Source: DATMXS01 sp050260275 (GTDB taxonomy: Bacteria > Acidobacteriota > Terriglobia > Bryobacterales > Bryobacteraceae). Taken from it: 39,311 nucleotides of DNA. The translations under genes were made by a program, and so were the position numbers. Shown in pieces: positions 7,412 to 15,113 of the stretch (its first letter is position 1; each line of letters opens with the position of its first letter). Under the pieces are notes generated by a model that had not been told where the DNA came from, searched no databases, and saw nothing but the letters and a program-made list of their open reading frames with translations. Location: NCBI GenBank assembly GCA_050260275.1, contig JBLNBX010000005.1, positions 1 through 39,311 of the forward strand, read 5' to 3'.

Positions 7412-8209
7412 ATGCCCTCCATGCGCGTGGACTTCGGGCACGCTGTGTTGGGGCGCACCGGCATCACGGTGGGCCGCTTGGGAGTCTCGGCAAGCTACGG
7501 CGTACCCGCGGCGGCCGTCGAAGAAGCGTTTGAGCGCGGCGTGAACTACCTGTACTGGGGCAGCCGGAGGACGGGGGAGTTCGCCGCCGCGCTGAGGAAC
7601 CTGCGGCCGCGGCGCGCGGAGATGGTGCTGGTGATACAGTCCTACTCGCGCGTCGCGGGCCTTGTGCGGTGGAGCGTGGAGAGAGCGCTGCGGGCCATCG
7701 GCTACGACTCGGCGGATGTGCTGCTGCTGGGCATGTGGAACAAGATGCCACCGGCCCGGATCATGGATGCCGCGCTCGATGTGCAGCAGAGCGGACTGGT
7801 GCGGTACCTGGCCGTCTCGACGCACAACCGGCGGCTTGCGCCGTCGCTCGCGGAGCGCTTCGACGTGATCCATTTCCGGTACAACGCCGTGCACACGGGC
7901 GCTGAGCGCGACATCTTTTCCGCGATGCCGCCCAATCCGCCTGGCCTGGTGAGCTTCACTTCCACTAGTTGGAGGCAGTTGCTGCGCAGCCGGAGAATTC
8001 CCGCGGGAGAGCGCAGGCCTACGGCTGCGGACGCTTACCGGTTCGTGCTATCGCGGCCCGAGGTGGACGTGTGCATGACCGGCCCCGCGAACGCCGAACA
8101 GATGCGTGAGGCGCTGCGCGCGCTCGAACTGGGTCCCATGAGCCCGGACGAACTGGCGTGGATGCGGCGAATCGGCGACGCCATCTACGGCAAGAAACGG
8201 GCTCTCTAG
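7412..8209 (+). CDS. aldo/keto-reductase-fold protein lacking the catalytic tetrad
   Basis: 265 residues. The start ATG at 7412 has AGG five bases upstream; ATG 7421 is possible. The N-terminus (VLGRTGITVGRLGVSASYGV), GVNYLYWGSRRTGEFAAALR, VERALRAIGYDSADVLLL, SGLVRYLAVSTHN and the final cofactor-side part (RPEVDVCMTGPANAEQMREA) follow the AKR barrel. The catalytic positions do not: the Asp of 'FDTA' is Tyr48, the Tyr five residues later is Arg53, the Lys strand reads LVIQSYSR, and the His after the 'DLYLIH'-type strand is Gly107. Length is a little short for the family (about 300). It may be a non-reductase member with a binding or altered catalytic role. It diverges from the YkgJ-type gene. 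Confidence 0.8.
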   Translation: MPSMRVDFGHAVLGRTGITVGRLGVSASYGVPAAAVEEAFERGVNYLYWGSRRTGEFAAALRNLRPRRAEMVLVIQSYSRVAGLVRWSVERALRAIGYDSADVLLLGMWNKMPPARIMDAALDVQQSGLVRYLAVSTHNRRLAPSLAERFDVIHFRYNAVHTGAERDIFSAMPPNPPGLVSFTSTSWRQLLRSRRIPAGERRPTAADAYRFVLSRPEVDVCMTGPANAEQMREALRALELGPMSPDELAWMRRIGDAIYGKKRAL

Positions 8210-8391
8210 CACCTGGCGGCGCAGCAGCCGCAGCCGCGCCTCGCATCTTTCTCGGGGAGGCCCGACAGGCCGCCACGGCGCGAAGCGCTGGAGGGCACGC
8301 GAGGCACCTCCGATGCTATGTACGCGCAGCCGCGTCGCGGCCGGCTCCGATGCGTTAGCCGTTGCTACGTCCGTGCGGCGCGGCGTGCGAG

Positions 8392-9699
8392 CTACGCGGT
8401 CTGCTGCTCGAGCGGCGTTACGGGATCGATGAACACCCAACTCAGCGCCGCGAGCACGTAAATGCCGGACATTATGTAGAAGTTGGGCAGCGTCTCGGCA
8501 AAGGATACCGGCGAGCCCGGCTGGTGCATGTAATCGAGGAGCAGGCCGAAAAAGAACGGCGCGAAGCCGCCGGCGAAGTTGCCCATCATGTTCATGGAGC
8601 CGGAGAGCGTGCCGGCGTACTTTCCGCCGACGTCCATGCACGCGCCCCAACTGCACGGCATCGTGAGGTCGTTCGCGAAGCTCGCCAGGCCCATGATGAT
8701 CATGCCGGTGAGCGGATCGGCGATGCCGGTGTGCATGAGCATCAGCACGGCGGCTCCGGAGGCGCCGGTTATGGCAACGGTGCGCCGGGCGCGCCCGACT
8801 CCGCCGAGCACGCCCGCCAGGCGGGGTGTCACTATCCCACTGACGAAACACCCGATGCCGCCGAAGAAGAGCGGGAAGATGGCGTACTGCGCCGCCGTGG
8901 TGGGGTCGAGCCCGCGGTATTCCTTGAGGTACGTCGGCATCCAGGTGATGTAGAAGTACCAGGGGTAGGAGATGCAGAAATACTGAACCCAGAGCATCCA
9001 CACCGTGCGTGAACGCACCAGCTTGCCCCACGGCACGTCGGCATGTCCGGAGGCGGTTTCCTCCGCGCCTTTCAGCAGCGCGAGTTCGGCGGCGTTCACG
9101 CCCTTGTGGTCTTTCGGATTGTCGCGATACCACCAGTAGAATATGGCCGCCCAGACCACCCCCAGGCTGCCGAAGAGCATGAAGGATTGCCTCCAGTCCA
9201 TGAACTGGAAGACCCACACGACGAGAACCGGCGTGAACGCGCCCGCCCAGCGCGCGCTCATCCACATGATGCCCTGCGCCCGCACGCGCTCGTTCTGGGG
9301 CAGCCACGTTGTGAACGCCTTAGTCAGGTTAGGGAAGCAGCCCGCCTCGCCCGCTCCGAACAGGAAGCGGATGGCGGCCAGAGAGAACCGGCTCCAGGCG
9401 TATCCCGTGGCGGCCGTAAAGAACGACCACCAGATAACGATCCGCATCAGCACGCGTCTCGGCCCGAGCCAGTCACCCATCCATCCGCCCGGGATCTCGA
9501 ATAGCGCGTAGCCCCAGGCAAACGCCGAGAGCACCATGCCCATCTCGGTCTTCGAGAGCCCGAGCGCGGCGCGCATGTGGCTCTCTGCCTGCGAAATGCA
9601 GACCCTGTCGATGTACGTGATGATGGCCAGCATCACGGCGAAGGCGACCACCCAGTGCCGCGTCCGGGTGGGCTTCATGGAAAGGTCCGGCGTTGCCAT
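8392..9699 (-). CDS. MFS transporter, anion:cation symporter (hexuronate/galactonate-like)
   Basis: 435 residues with about 12 hydrophobic segments. After a short cytoplasmic start comes HWVVAFAVMLAIITYIDRVC, then the loop-2 region GGWMGDWLGPRRVLM, which is the MFS signature. FLFGAGEAGCFPNLTKAFTTW near 115-135 is typical of the ACS group, whose members import hexuronates, galactonate, glucarate or similar organic anions with protons or sodium. WMPTYLKEYRGLD begins the second half. ATG 9699 is chosen; a second Met at residue 8 is possible. No Shine-Dalgarno site is evident. Uptake of sugar acids released from polysaccharide would suit the nearby glycosidase and esterase, but they are not in one operon. 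Confidence 0.88.
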   Translation of the reverse strand: MATPDLSMKPTRTRHWVVAFAVMLAIITYIDRVCISQAESHMRAALGLSKTEMGMVLSAFAWGYALFEIPGGWMGDWLGPRRVLMRIVIWWSFFTAATGYAWSRFSLAAIRFLFGAGEAGCFPNLTKAFTTWLPQNERVRAQGIMWMSARWAGAFTPVLVVWVFQFMDWRQSFMLFGSLGVVWAAIFYWWYRDNPKDHKGVNAAELALLKGAEETASGHADVPWGKLVRSRTVWMLWVQYFCISYPWYFYITWMPTYLKEYRGLDPTTAAQYAIFPLFFGGIGCFVSGIVTPRLAGVLGGVGRARRTVAITGASGAAVLMLMHTGIADPLTGMIIMGLASFANDLTMPCSWGACMDVGGKYAGTLSGSMNMMGNFAGGFAPFFFGLLLDYMHQPGSPVSFAETLPNFYIMSGIYVLAALSWVFIDPVTPLEQQTA

Positions 9700-9736
9700 G
9701 GCGAACCGCTATCAAAGCACGGCGGATGATCGAAGA

Positions 9737-10057
9737 TCAACCCGAGGTCTCCGAGTCGATCCAGGCAAGATAGGCCTCCGATCCGTCCACAACCGGTAGG
9801 GCGATGCACTCCGGCAGTTCGTAGGAGTGCAGACGCGCGATGGCCTCGCGGACTTCCGTGAACAAGTCGCGGCGGGTCTTTATGACCAGCAGCCACTCGC
9901 CCGCCTCCTCCACCGTGCCCTTCCAGCGATAGACGCTCCGCAATCCGGGGGCGATGTTCACGCAGGCGGCGAGGCGCCCTTCCACCAGTCCATGCGCAAC
10001 CTTCCGGGCCTCCTCCTCGGAGCCGCAGGTTGTAAACACCACGATTTTTTCGGTCAT
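9737..10057 (-). CDS. cutA: CutA1-type divalent cation tolerance protein
   Basis: 106 residues, usual for CutA1 trimers. Diagnostic parts are IVVFTTCGSEEEARKVAHGL, RLAACVNIAPGLRSVYRWKG, EWLLVIKTRRDLF and HSYELPECIALPV. CutA1 is a very stable trimeric cytoplasmic protein linked genetically to copper and other divalent cation tolerance; a catalytic role has not been settled. It diverges from the FtsB/DivIC-like gene with 65 bases between the starts and is followed on its own strand by the MFS gene, 37 bases on. No metal-transport gene is next to it. Confidence 0.95.
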   Translation of the reverse strand: MTEKIVVFTTCGSEEEARKVAHGLVEGRLAACVNIAPGLRSVYRWKGTVEEAGEWLLVIKTRRDLFTEVREAIARLHSYELPECIALPVVDGSEAYLAWIDSETSG

Positions 10058-10122
10058 AACGACCGGATTCTGCCAGATATCGTGGCGCGGCGGCTAAAAC
10101 GGGTCTATAAAGAAATGTAGAT

Positions 10123-10410
10123 ATGGACTCACGGATGCTCCGGCGCGGCGCGTTGCTGGCCATTCTCGGTTTTGCATGCGTAGTTTTCGGGCTCCGCGTG
10201 CCCCAGGCCTACATGAGCCTGCGAGCGAAGCAGGAGAAGGTCCGCGAGCTGGAACAGCGCAACGAGCAGCTCCGCCAGGAGAACGCCAAGCGCCGCCAGT
10301 GGATCGAAGATCTAACGAAGAACTCCTCCGAGCAGGAGAGCGTTCTCCGCGAGCGGTATCATAAGCAGCGCCAGGGAGACACGACGTTCATCATCAAGCA
10401 GGAAAAGTAG
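10123..10410 (+). CDS. FtsB/DivIC-like septum formation protein
   Basis: 95 residues with the bitopic layout of FtsB/DivIC: a short basic cytoplasmic start, one membrane segment at about 8-27, then a coiled coil (roughly 33-70) rich in Glu, Gln, Arg and Lys with heptad spacing, and a short C-terminal tail ending DTTFIIKQEK. FtsB/DivIC proteins join FtsL and FtsQ/DivIB in the divisome that activates septal peptidoglycan synthesis. In many genomes ftsB follows eno; here it is alone, diverging from cutA, so the assignment rests on architecture only. A TATAAA at 10106-10111 may be its -10 element. A general small coiled-coil membrane protein is the alternative. Confidence 0.7.
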   Translation: MDSRMLRRGALLAILGFACVVFGLRVPQAYMSLRAKQEKVRELEQRNEQLRQENAKRRQWIEDLTKNSSEQESVLRERYHKQRQGDTTFIIKQEK

Positions 10411-10458
10411 AGCTGCCGGCGGGTTCACTCCGCGCTTTCCGGCGCGCTCTTCCGGGGC

Positions 10459-11820
10459 CTACTCCGCCGACAGCAGCTCGGTTACCCGGCTGTAGAGCGC
10501 GTCCACGCTCTGGGGGCTGCGCGTCTCGACCGCCATGCGCACGACAGGCTCAGTGTTCGACGCGCGGACGTGTATCCATCCCTCAGACAGCGTGAGTTTC
10601 AACCCGTCGGAGCGGTCCAACTCGGCGCCTGGGAACTCGTCCTCGAGCGCCTGCATGAGCGCCGCGAGCCGGCCGTGGCGGTACGCCAACTGTCCGAAGC
10701 TGCGGTAGTAGCGCGGCAGACGCCCGGCCAGCTCCGAGCAGCGCAGTCCGGTCGCCGCCATTCGCTCCAGCAGGAACGCCATCCCCGTATAGGAATCGCG
10801 GCACAGGTGCACGGCGGGAAATATGATGCCGCCGTTCGAGCCCTCGCCGCCGATGCACGCATTCACGGATTGCATGGTCTCGACAACGTTCGCCTCGCCA
10901 ACCGGCGTGCGGTACACGCGCCGGCCGTGCGCCGAAGCGACATCATCGATCACTGATGACGTCGTGAGGTTTACGACTACGTCTCCGGGCATGCGGCCGA
11001 GCGCCGCGTCCACCGCGAGCGCGAGCACGTCGTCGTTGTCGAGGACGCGGCCGGTCTCGTCCACAACGGCCAGGCGGTCGCCGTCGGGGTCCTGAGCGAA
11101 GCCAATGTCGCACTTTTCGCGGACGACAAGCGCGGCCAGATCTCCGAGAGTGTCCGGGCGCGGCTCGGCGACGCGCGGGAAAGGCTTCGCCGGATCGACG
11201 GAGATGGCCCGGAGGTCACAGCCGAGTTCGTCTCGGAGAAAACGCGGGCTCACGACCGCGCCAGCGCCGTTCACGGCATCGAGCGCCACGCGGAAGCGGC
11301 GTTCCCGGATGCGCGCCGCGTCTACGTGCGCCAGCACGCGGCCGATGTGCAGGTCCGCCGGCCGCCCGTATTCCGTCACGATGCGGCCGATCTCGTCGTT
11401 CAGCGCCTGGCGGAACTGGCTCTGGTGGTACAGGTCAAGCAGCTCGTTGCGCTCGTACTGGTTGAAGAACAGCCCGGCGGAGTTGAACAGCTTGAGCGCG
11501 TTGTACTCGGGCGGGTTGTGCGAGGCGGTTACAGCTATGCCGCCTCTGGCGCGCGTGGCTGCGACGAAGATCTGGATAGTGGGTGTCGGCAGAATGCCTA
11601 CATCCACGACGTCGCAGCCGGCGGCGAGCAGGCCGCACGTGACGGCGCGCTGCAGCATGTCTCCGCTCGCACGCGTATCGCGGCCCACCACCACGCGCCC
11701 CGCGTTCACGTATGTCCCGAACGCCTGCGCGAACGCGGCGGCCAGTTGAGGCGTCAGGAACTCGCCGACAACCCCGCGGATGCCCGAGACGCCGATCTTC
11801 AGGAGATGTTCGCGCGGCAT
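10459..11820 (-). CDS. phosphohexomutase (phosphoglucosamine/phosphomannomutase, GlmM/ManB-like)
   Basis: 453 residues from ATG 11820. All four active-site loops are intact: the phosphoserine loop TASHNP with Ser100, the Mg loop DPDGDR at 244-249, the sugar loop GEGSNGG at 325-331 and the phosphate loop RASNTEPVVR at 419-428. The alpha-D-phosphohexomutase family moves phosphate between C1 and C6 of glucose, mannose or glucosamine phosphates. The GEGSNGG form resembles archaeal-type mutases more than the GEQSGH of typical GlmM, so substrate is left open; supply of glucosamine-1-phosphate for cell wall is plausible. The start overlaps the stop of the upstream paralogue (TGATG), so the two are translationally coupled. 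A longer open frame exists upstream but lies inside the paralogue in another frame. Confidence 0.88.
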   Translation of the reverse strand: MPREHLLKIGVSGIRGVVGEFLTPQLAAAFAQAFGTYVNAGRVVVGRDTRASGDMLQRAVTCGLLAAGCDVVDVGILPTPTIQIFVAATRARGGIAVTASHNPPEYNALKLFNSAGLFFNQYERNELLDLYHQSQFRQALNDEIGRIVTEYGRPADLHIGRVLAHVDAARIRERRFRVALDAVNGAGAVVSPRFLRDELGCDLRAISVDPAKPFPRVAEPRPDTLGDLAALVVREKCDIGFAQDPDGDRLAVVDETGRVLDNDDVLALAVDAALGRMPGDVVVNLTTSSVIDDVASAHGRRVYRTPVGEANVVETMQSVNACIGGEGSNGGIIFPAVHLCRDSYTGMAFLLERMAATGLRCSELAGRLPRYYRSFGQLAYRHGRLAALMQALEDEFPGAELDRSDGLKLTLSEGWIHVRASNTEPVVRMAVETRSPQSVDALYSRVTELLSAE

Positions 11821-13184
11821 CAGACAAAGCTCCTGACGTGTTCCATAAGGCTGTCGAACAGCGCCTGAGGCGGGTCGCCGCGCTGTTCGCAGATGACGCG
11901 AACCAGCGGCTCGGTCTGAGAAACCCGCACGTGGAGCCAGCGGCCGTCGTAGTCGGCGCGGACGCCGTCGAGCAGGTTCAGGCGTGCGCCGCGGTTGCGC
12001 TCGCGAATCTCCATGAGCAGCGCTGGGATGCGGTGCGTCACCAGCGGCACCTCGCCCTTCAGCATCGAGTAGCGCGGATAGCCCGCCAGAATCTCTGACA
12101 GAGTGCGCCCGCGCTCGCGCATCATGGTCAGGATGCCGAGCATGGAGGCGATGCCGTCGTAAACAAACCGGAACGCCGGCATCATGACCGCGCCGGTGCC
12201 CTCGCCCGCTATGGCGATCTGTTCCGGACGGTACATTGCCAGCGCGTCCATCGCAGCCTGACGGCCAACCGGCACGCGCACCACGCGGCCTCCATGCCAC
12301 GCGGCGATCTCTTCGAGCAGCGCCGTCGAGGAGAGATTTGTGAGGACGATCTTTCCGGGGCCGCGCGGCAGCAGCCAGTCGGCCAGCAACGGCAGGACGA
12401 GTTCCTCGGATACGGCTTCGCCGTGCTCCGTCGCGAGCGCGACGCGGTCGGAATCCACGTCAAACAGGAAACCGGCATCGGCCCCGAGCGGCCGGATCAG
12501 CGGCGCGAGCTGCAGCCCGACGGTGCGCGCATTCGTCGCCGGCTCGTGAGCGAAGGCGTGGCCCTCGATTTCCGCGTTGATCAGCAGGAATTCCGTGTCG
12601 AAGCGCTCGTTCATGCGCCGCAGGATCAGCGACGAGGTGCCGTTGCAGCAATCGACGGCCACCTTGAAGCCGCGCACGGCGTCGAGGTCGAAAACGGACG
12701 CGAGTTCGTCGAGGTAAGGGTCGATGGCGTCGGGTTCGCGGCGCAACACGCCGAGCCGGTTCCATTCGGCGAAGCTGAACTTGCGCAGATGATAGATGTC
12801 GAGCAGCTCGCTGGCTTCTGCCGTCGAGAGATAGACGCCCTCCGGCCCAAAAAACTTCAGCGCGTTCCACTCGGCGCTGTTGTGCGACGCGCCTATCGAT
12901 ATTCCGCCGGCCGCGTGCAGCCTGCGTATGGCGTGCTGAATGACGGGAGTGGAGACGATGCCGAGGGATATAACGTCATGCCCGCAGGCCATGAGCGCGG
13001 ACGCCACGCCCTCGTGGAACATCCGGCCGCTCGCGCGCGGGTCGCGGCCGATGACCACCGGCCCGGGGCCGGCGAGCGTGCCGAAGGCGGATGCGAAATC
13101 GAGCGCGTGGGCGGCGGTCATCCCCGAGCCCACGATGCCGCGCAACCCGACGTGAGAAATCCTGAGCTTCTTCACGGCAGGCAT
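11820..13184 (-). CDS. divergent phosphohexomutase paralogue
   Basis: 454 residues aligned end to end with the downstream mutase. Ser100 is present but in GASHNSAEWNALK rather than TASHNP. The metal loop reads DVDSDR (242-247), keeping the three Asp but replacing Pro and Gly. The sugar loop is GEGTGAVMMP instead of GE.SGH/GG, losing the usual last His/Gly position. The phosphate loop RVSQTEPLVR (420-429) is intact. So catalysis is possible, but substrate range is probably different, or the protein works as a partner of the conventional copy. It is the first gene of the pair and shares a TGATG junction with the next. On its upstream side a TATATT lies 12 bases before the ATG without a clear ribosome site. 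Confidence 0.85.
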   Translation of the reverse strand: MPAVKKLRISHVGLRGIVGSGMTAAHALDFASAFGTLAGPGPVVIGRDPRASGRMFHEGVASALMACGHDVISLGIVSTPVIQHAIRRLHAAGGISIGASHNSAEWNALKFFGPEGVYLSTAEASELLDIYHLRKFSFAEWNRLGVLRREPDAIDPYLDELASVFDLDAVRGFKVAVDCCNGTSSLILRRMNERFDTEFLLINAEIEGHAFAHEPATNARTVGLQLAPLIRPLGADAGFLFDVDSDRVALATEHGEAVSEELVLPLLADWLLPRGPGKIVLTNLSSTALLEEIAAWHGGRVVRVPVGRQAAMDALAMYRPEQIAIAGEGTGAVMMPAFRFVYDGIASMLGILTMMRERGRTLSEILAGYPRYSMLKGEVPLVTHRIPALLMEIRERNRGARLNLLDGVRADYDGRWLHVRVSQTEPLVRVICEQRGDPPQALFDSLMEHVRSFV

Positions 13185-13196
13185 TCGTCCGAGACC

Positions 13197-13202
13197 AATA
13201 TA
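13197..13202 (-). promoter_or_regulatory. candidate -10 element before the phosphohexomutase pair
   Basis: On the minus strand TATATT ends 12 bases before ATG 13184, predicting a leader of only about five bases. TTGTAC lies 19 bases further upstream as a poor -35. No Shine-Dalgarno sequence lies between. Confidence 0.3.
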
Positions 13203-13264
13203 GCCGTCCCGGCATCGGGCAGTACAATGGCAAGGATGGCTCCGCAGGTCTATAGAGGTAGCGC

Positions 13265-14980
13265 GTGGATCGAGTAATACCGGGCATTCTGCACCTTCAT
13301 ACCTATTTCTTCTTTCCTTTTTCCATCGATAAGGCAGCCGTTCTTGAGGAGCACGGCGCAGTGTGGGCCTCGCGGCAGCACTGGATTGACGGGCTCGACG
13401 ATTGGCTCGCGGAGCACCAGAAGGCGCCGGCGCTGAAGGCGCTCGGCGGCTGGAGGCGAGCGGCCTACACGCGTTTCGATATGGAGTCCGTCGCCTACCA
13501 GGACATGGTGTTCTTTCACCCGTTCGTGCGGCGCGTGTTCTTCGACGTCAGCGATAGCTCAGCCCAGGGCGCGGACGCGCTGCTGCGCTGCTACGCCATG
13601 CCGGTTCCCAAAGGCAAGAAGTTGTGGTTCGAAGCGGAGGACCGCAAGGGGCGGCGCGCGCGCGTCGAGGTTACGGACCTGCGCCTGTTTCTCTTCGCGA
13701 ACGGAATCGGCATACTGTCGATCGGAGTGGAGGCGTTCCACATCTCCGCTTCGGATGCCCTGTGGATAAACGAGGCCCTCCGCAAGGTGTACCCGTCGAG
13801 CGGGCGGCAGATCCGCGAGAGCCGCGTCCCGTGCCGGTTTGCGCTGGTTGTCGAGGGCCGCGACTATACGGAGATCCTCGCCGAAGAGCGCTTCGAAACC
13901 GGTGAGATGAAGGGCTTCCTGCCGCCGCTTTCGAAGACCATCACGTCGCTGCTCTACTTTGCGGACTACACGCGGCAGGAGTTCGAGCCGGTGCTCGACG
14001 AGCGCATGATCGTTTACACGTATTTTGCTATCGACCCGGCCACCGTGCTTCCCGACTACGTCCACTCGGAGGACTACCAGATTCTCCTCAGCCGCTTTCT
14101 TTACGTGGATCGTCTGGGCGAGGACTACCGCTACAATCCCGAATTCGTGCGCCGTCAGATGGCGGCGCAGCTATACACGCGCTGGGCGCACCAGGGCACT
14201 TACTTTGGCTGCACGAGCTACAGCAACATAACCGGAACCATCGGAGCTTTCGACTGCGACGAGCACTTGCTGCGCGAGGGTTTCCTCATACACCGGATGT
14301 TCGACACGCGCTACTACCTGATGTCACTGGTGGCGCTGTTCTATCGAGCGACGCTGCTCATGTTCGCGGAGCGTACGGCGCTCGTTGCCAAGCGGCTCTA
14401 CATGGATCAGGAGGACGGCAATCTCTCGCTCGAGAACCTGCGCCTGGCGAACGATCTCGCGACGGAGTTCCTGCACTTCTCCAACTACTGGCACTTCGAG
14501 GAGCTCGCGAACAAGGACGAGGAGATCGAGCACTTCGAGTTGCAGTGCCGCGAGTACCGCATTGCCTCGATGCGGGCCGAAGTCGAGCAGGAAATCGAGA
14601 AGATGAACGCCTCGCTGAACAACTATTACCAGTTCCACAGCAATGAAGCAGTCAACCGGCTGGCTGTGGTGAGCCTGGTAATGGGCGCGGGCGCGGTGCT
14701 CACGGGTTTCTTCGGCATGAACTTCGGCCGCGCCTTCGGCGAGTGGGTGTTCAGTCCCGAGCGCGTCTCGCCGGCGCTGCACTACTCGCTTCTGATCGCA
14801 GTGACGCTGCTGGCCTTCGGCGGGCTCTTGTTCGGTACGTGGGTGATTGCCTCGCACTGGCAGGACTACCGCGATACGCTGCGCAGAAGTTCAAAGCGGC
14901 CGCGCATCGGCGGGGCCCCGCGGCACGTGCTGGACGAGCTGGATTCGGCCGTCGCGGAGCGCACGGCGCCGCGCGACTGA
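13265..14980 (+). CDS. CorA-like membrane protein with very long N-terminal region
   Basis: 571 residues from GTG 13265, supported by a GAGG six bases upstream. The C-terminus has the CorA signature: a long Glu/Lys-rich helix (about 420-455, EVEQEIEKMNASLNNYYQF), membrane helix 1 leading into GFFGMNFG with GMN at 484-486, a periplasmic loop, and helix 2 (LLIAVTLLAFGGLLFGTWVI), then a basic tail. CorA proteins form pentamers that carry Mg2+, Co2+ or Zn2+. Typical members have 310-370 residues; here about 460 residues precede the membrane part, with segments such as DLRLFLFANGIGILSIGVEA and CTSYSNITGTIGAF that I do not recognise. It diverges from the phosphohexomutase pair. Ion transport is likely but not proven. 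Confidence 0.8.
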   Translation: MDRVIPGILHLHTYFFFPFSIDKAAVLEEHGAVWASRQHWIDGLDDWLAEHQKAPALKALGGWRRAAYTRFDMESVAYQDMVFFHPFVRRVFFDVSDSSAQGADALLRCYAMPVPKGKKLWFEAEDRKGRRARVEVTDLRLFLFANGIGILSIGVEAFHISASDALWINEALRKVYPSSGRQIRESRVPCRFALVVEGRDYTEILAEERFETGEMKGFLPPLSKTITSLLYFADYTRQEFEPVLDERMIVYTYFAIDPATVLPDYVHSEDYQILLSRFLYVDRLGEDYRYNPEFVRRQMAAQLYTRWAHQGTYFGCTSYSNITGTIGAFDCDEHLLREGFLIHRMFDTRYYLMSLVALFYRATLLMFAERTALVAKRLYMDQEDGNLSLENLRLANDLATEFLHFSNYWHFEELANKDEEIEHFELQCREYRIASMRAEVEQEIEKMNASLNNYYQFHSNEAVNRLAVVSLVMGAGAVLTGFFGMNFGRAFGEWVFSPERVSPALHYSLLIAVTLLAFGGLLFGTWVIASHWQDYRDTLRRSSKRPRIGGAPRHVLDELDSAVAERTAPRD

Positions 14981-15113
14981 TCCGGCTCTCGGGGCCTGGA
15001 AGCCGCACCGCCGGCTCAACAGGGTGTGCGAGTTGCTATATCCTGAAGCGCGGTTTCCTTAAGCAATTTCGATACGCGGCGCAGATCGATCGTGGCCGTG
15101 AGACAAGCGGGGA

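Noticed and set aside
7349..7894. Upstream extension of the YkgJ-type gene to 437 residues
   Set aside because: It overlaps the divergent aldo/keto-reductase-like gene completely and has no family pattern; homology starts at ATG 7348.
8048..9307. 419-residue open frame overlapping the MFS transporter in another frame
   Set aside because: Composition dominated by Arg, His and Gly with no domain; the MFS reading has 12 membrane segments.
11821..12300. N-terminal extension that would make the mutase at 10459-11820 a 613-residue protein
   Set aside because: The extension is Arg/Gly-rich out-of-frame translation of the upstream paralogue; the mutase homology begins at ATG 11820.
15034..15071. 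TTGCT ... AGCAA possible hairpin between the CorA-like and glycosyltransferase genes
   Set aside because: Only five pairs with a loop of more than 20 bases; too weak to call a terminator.
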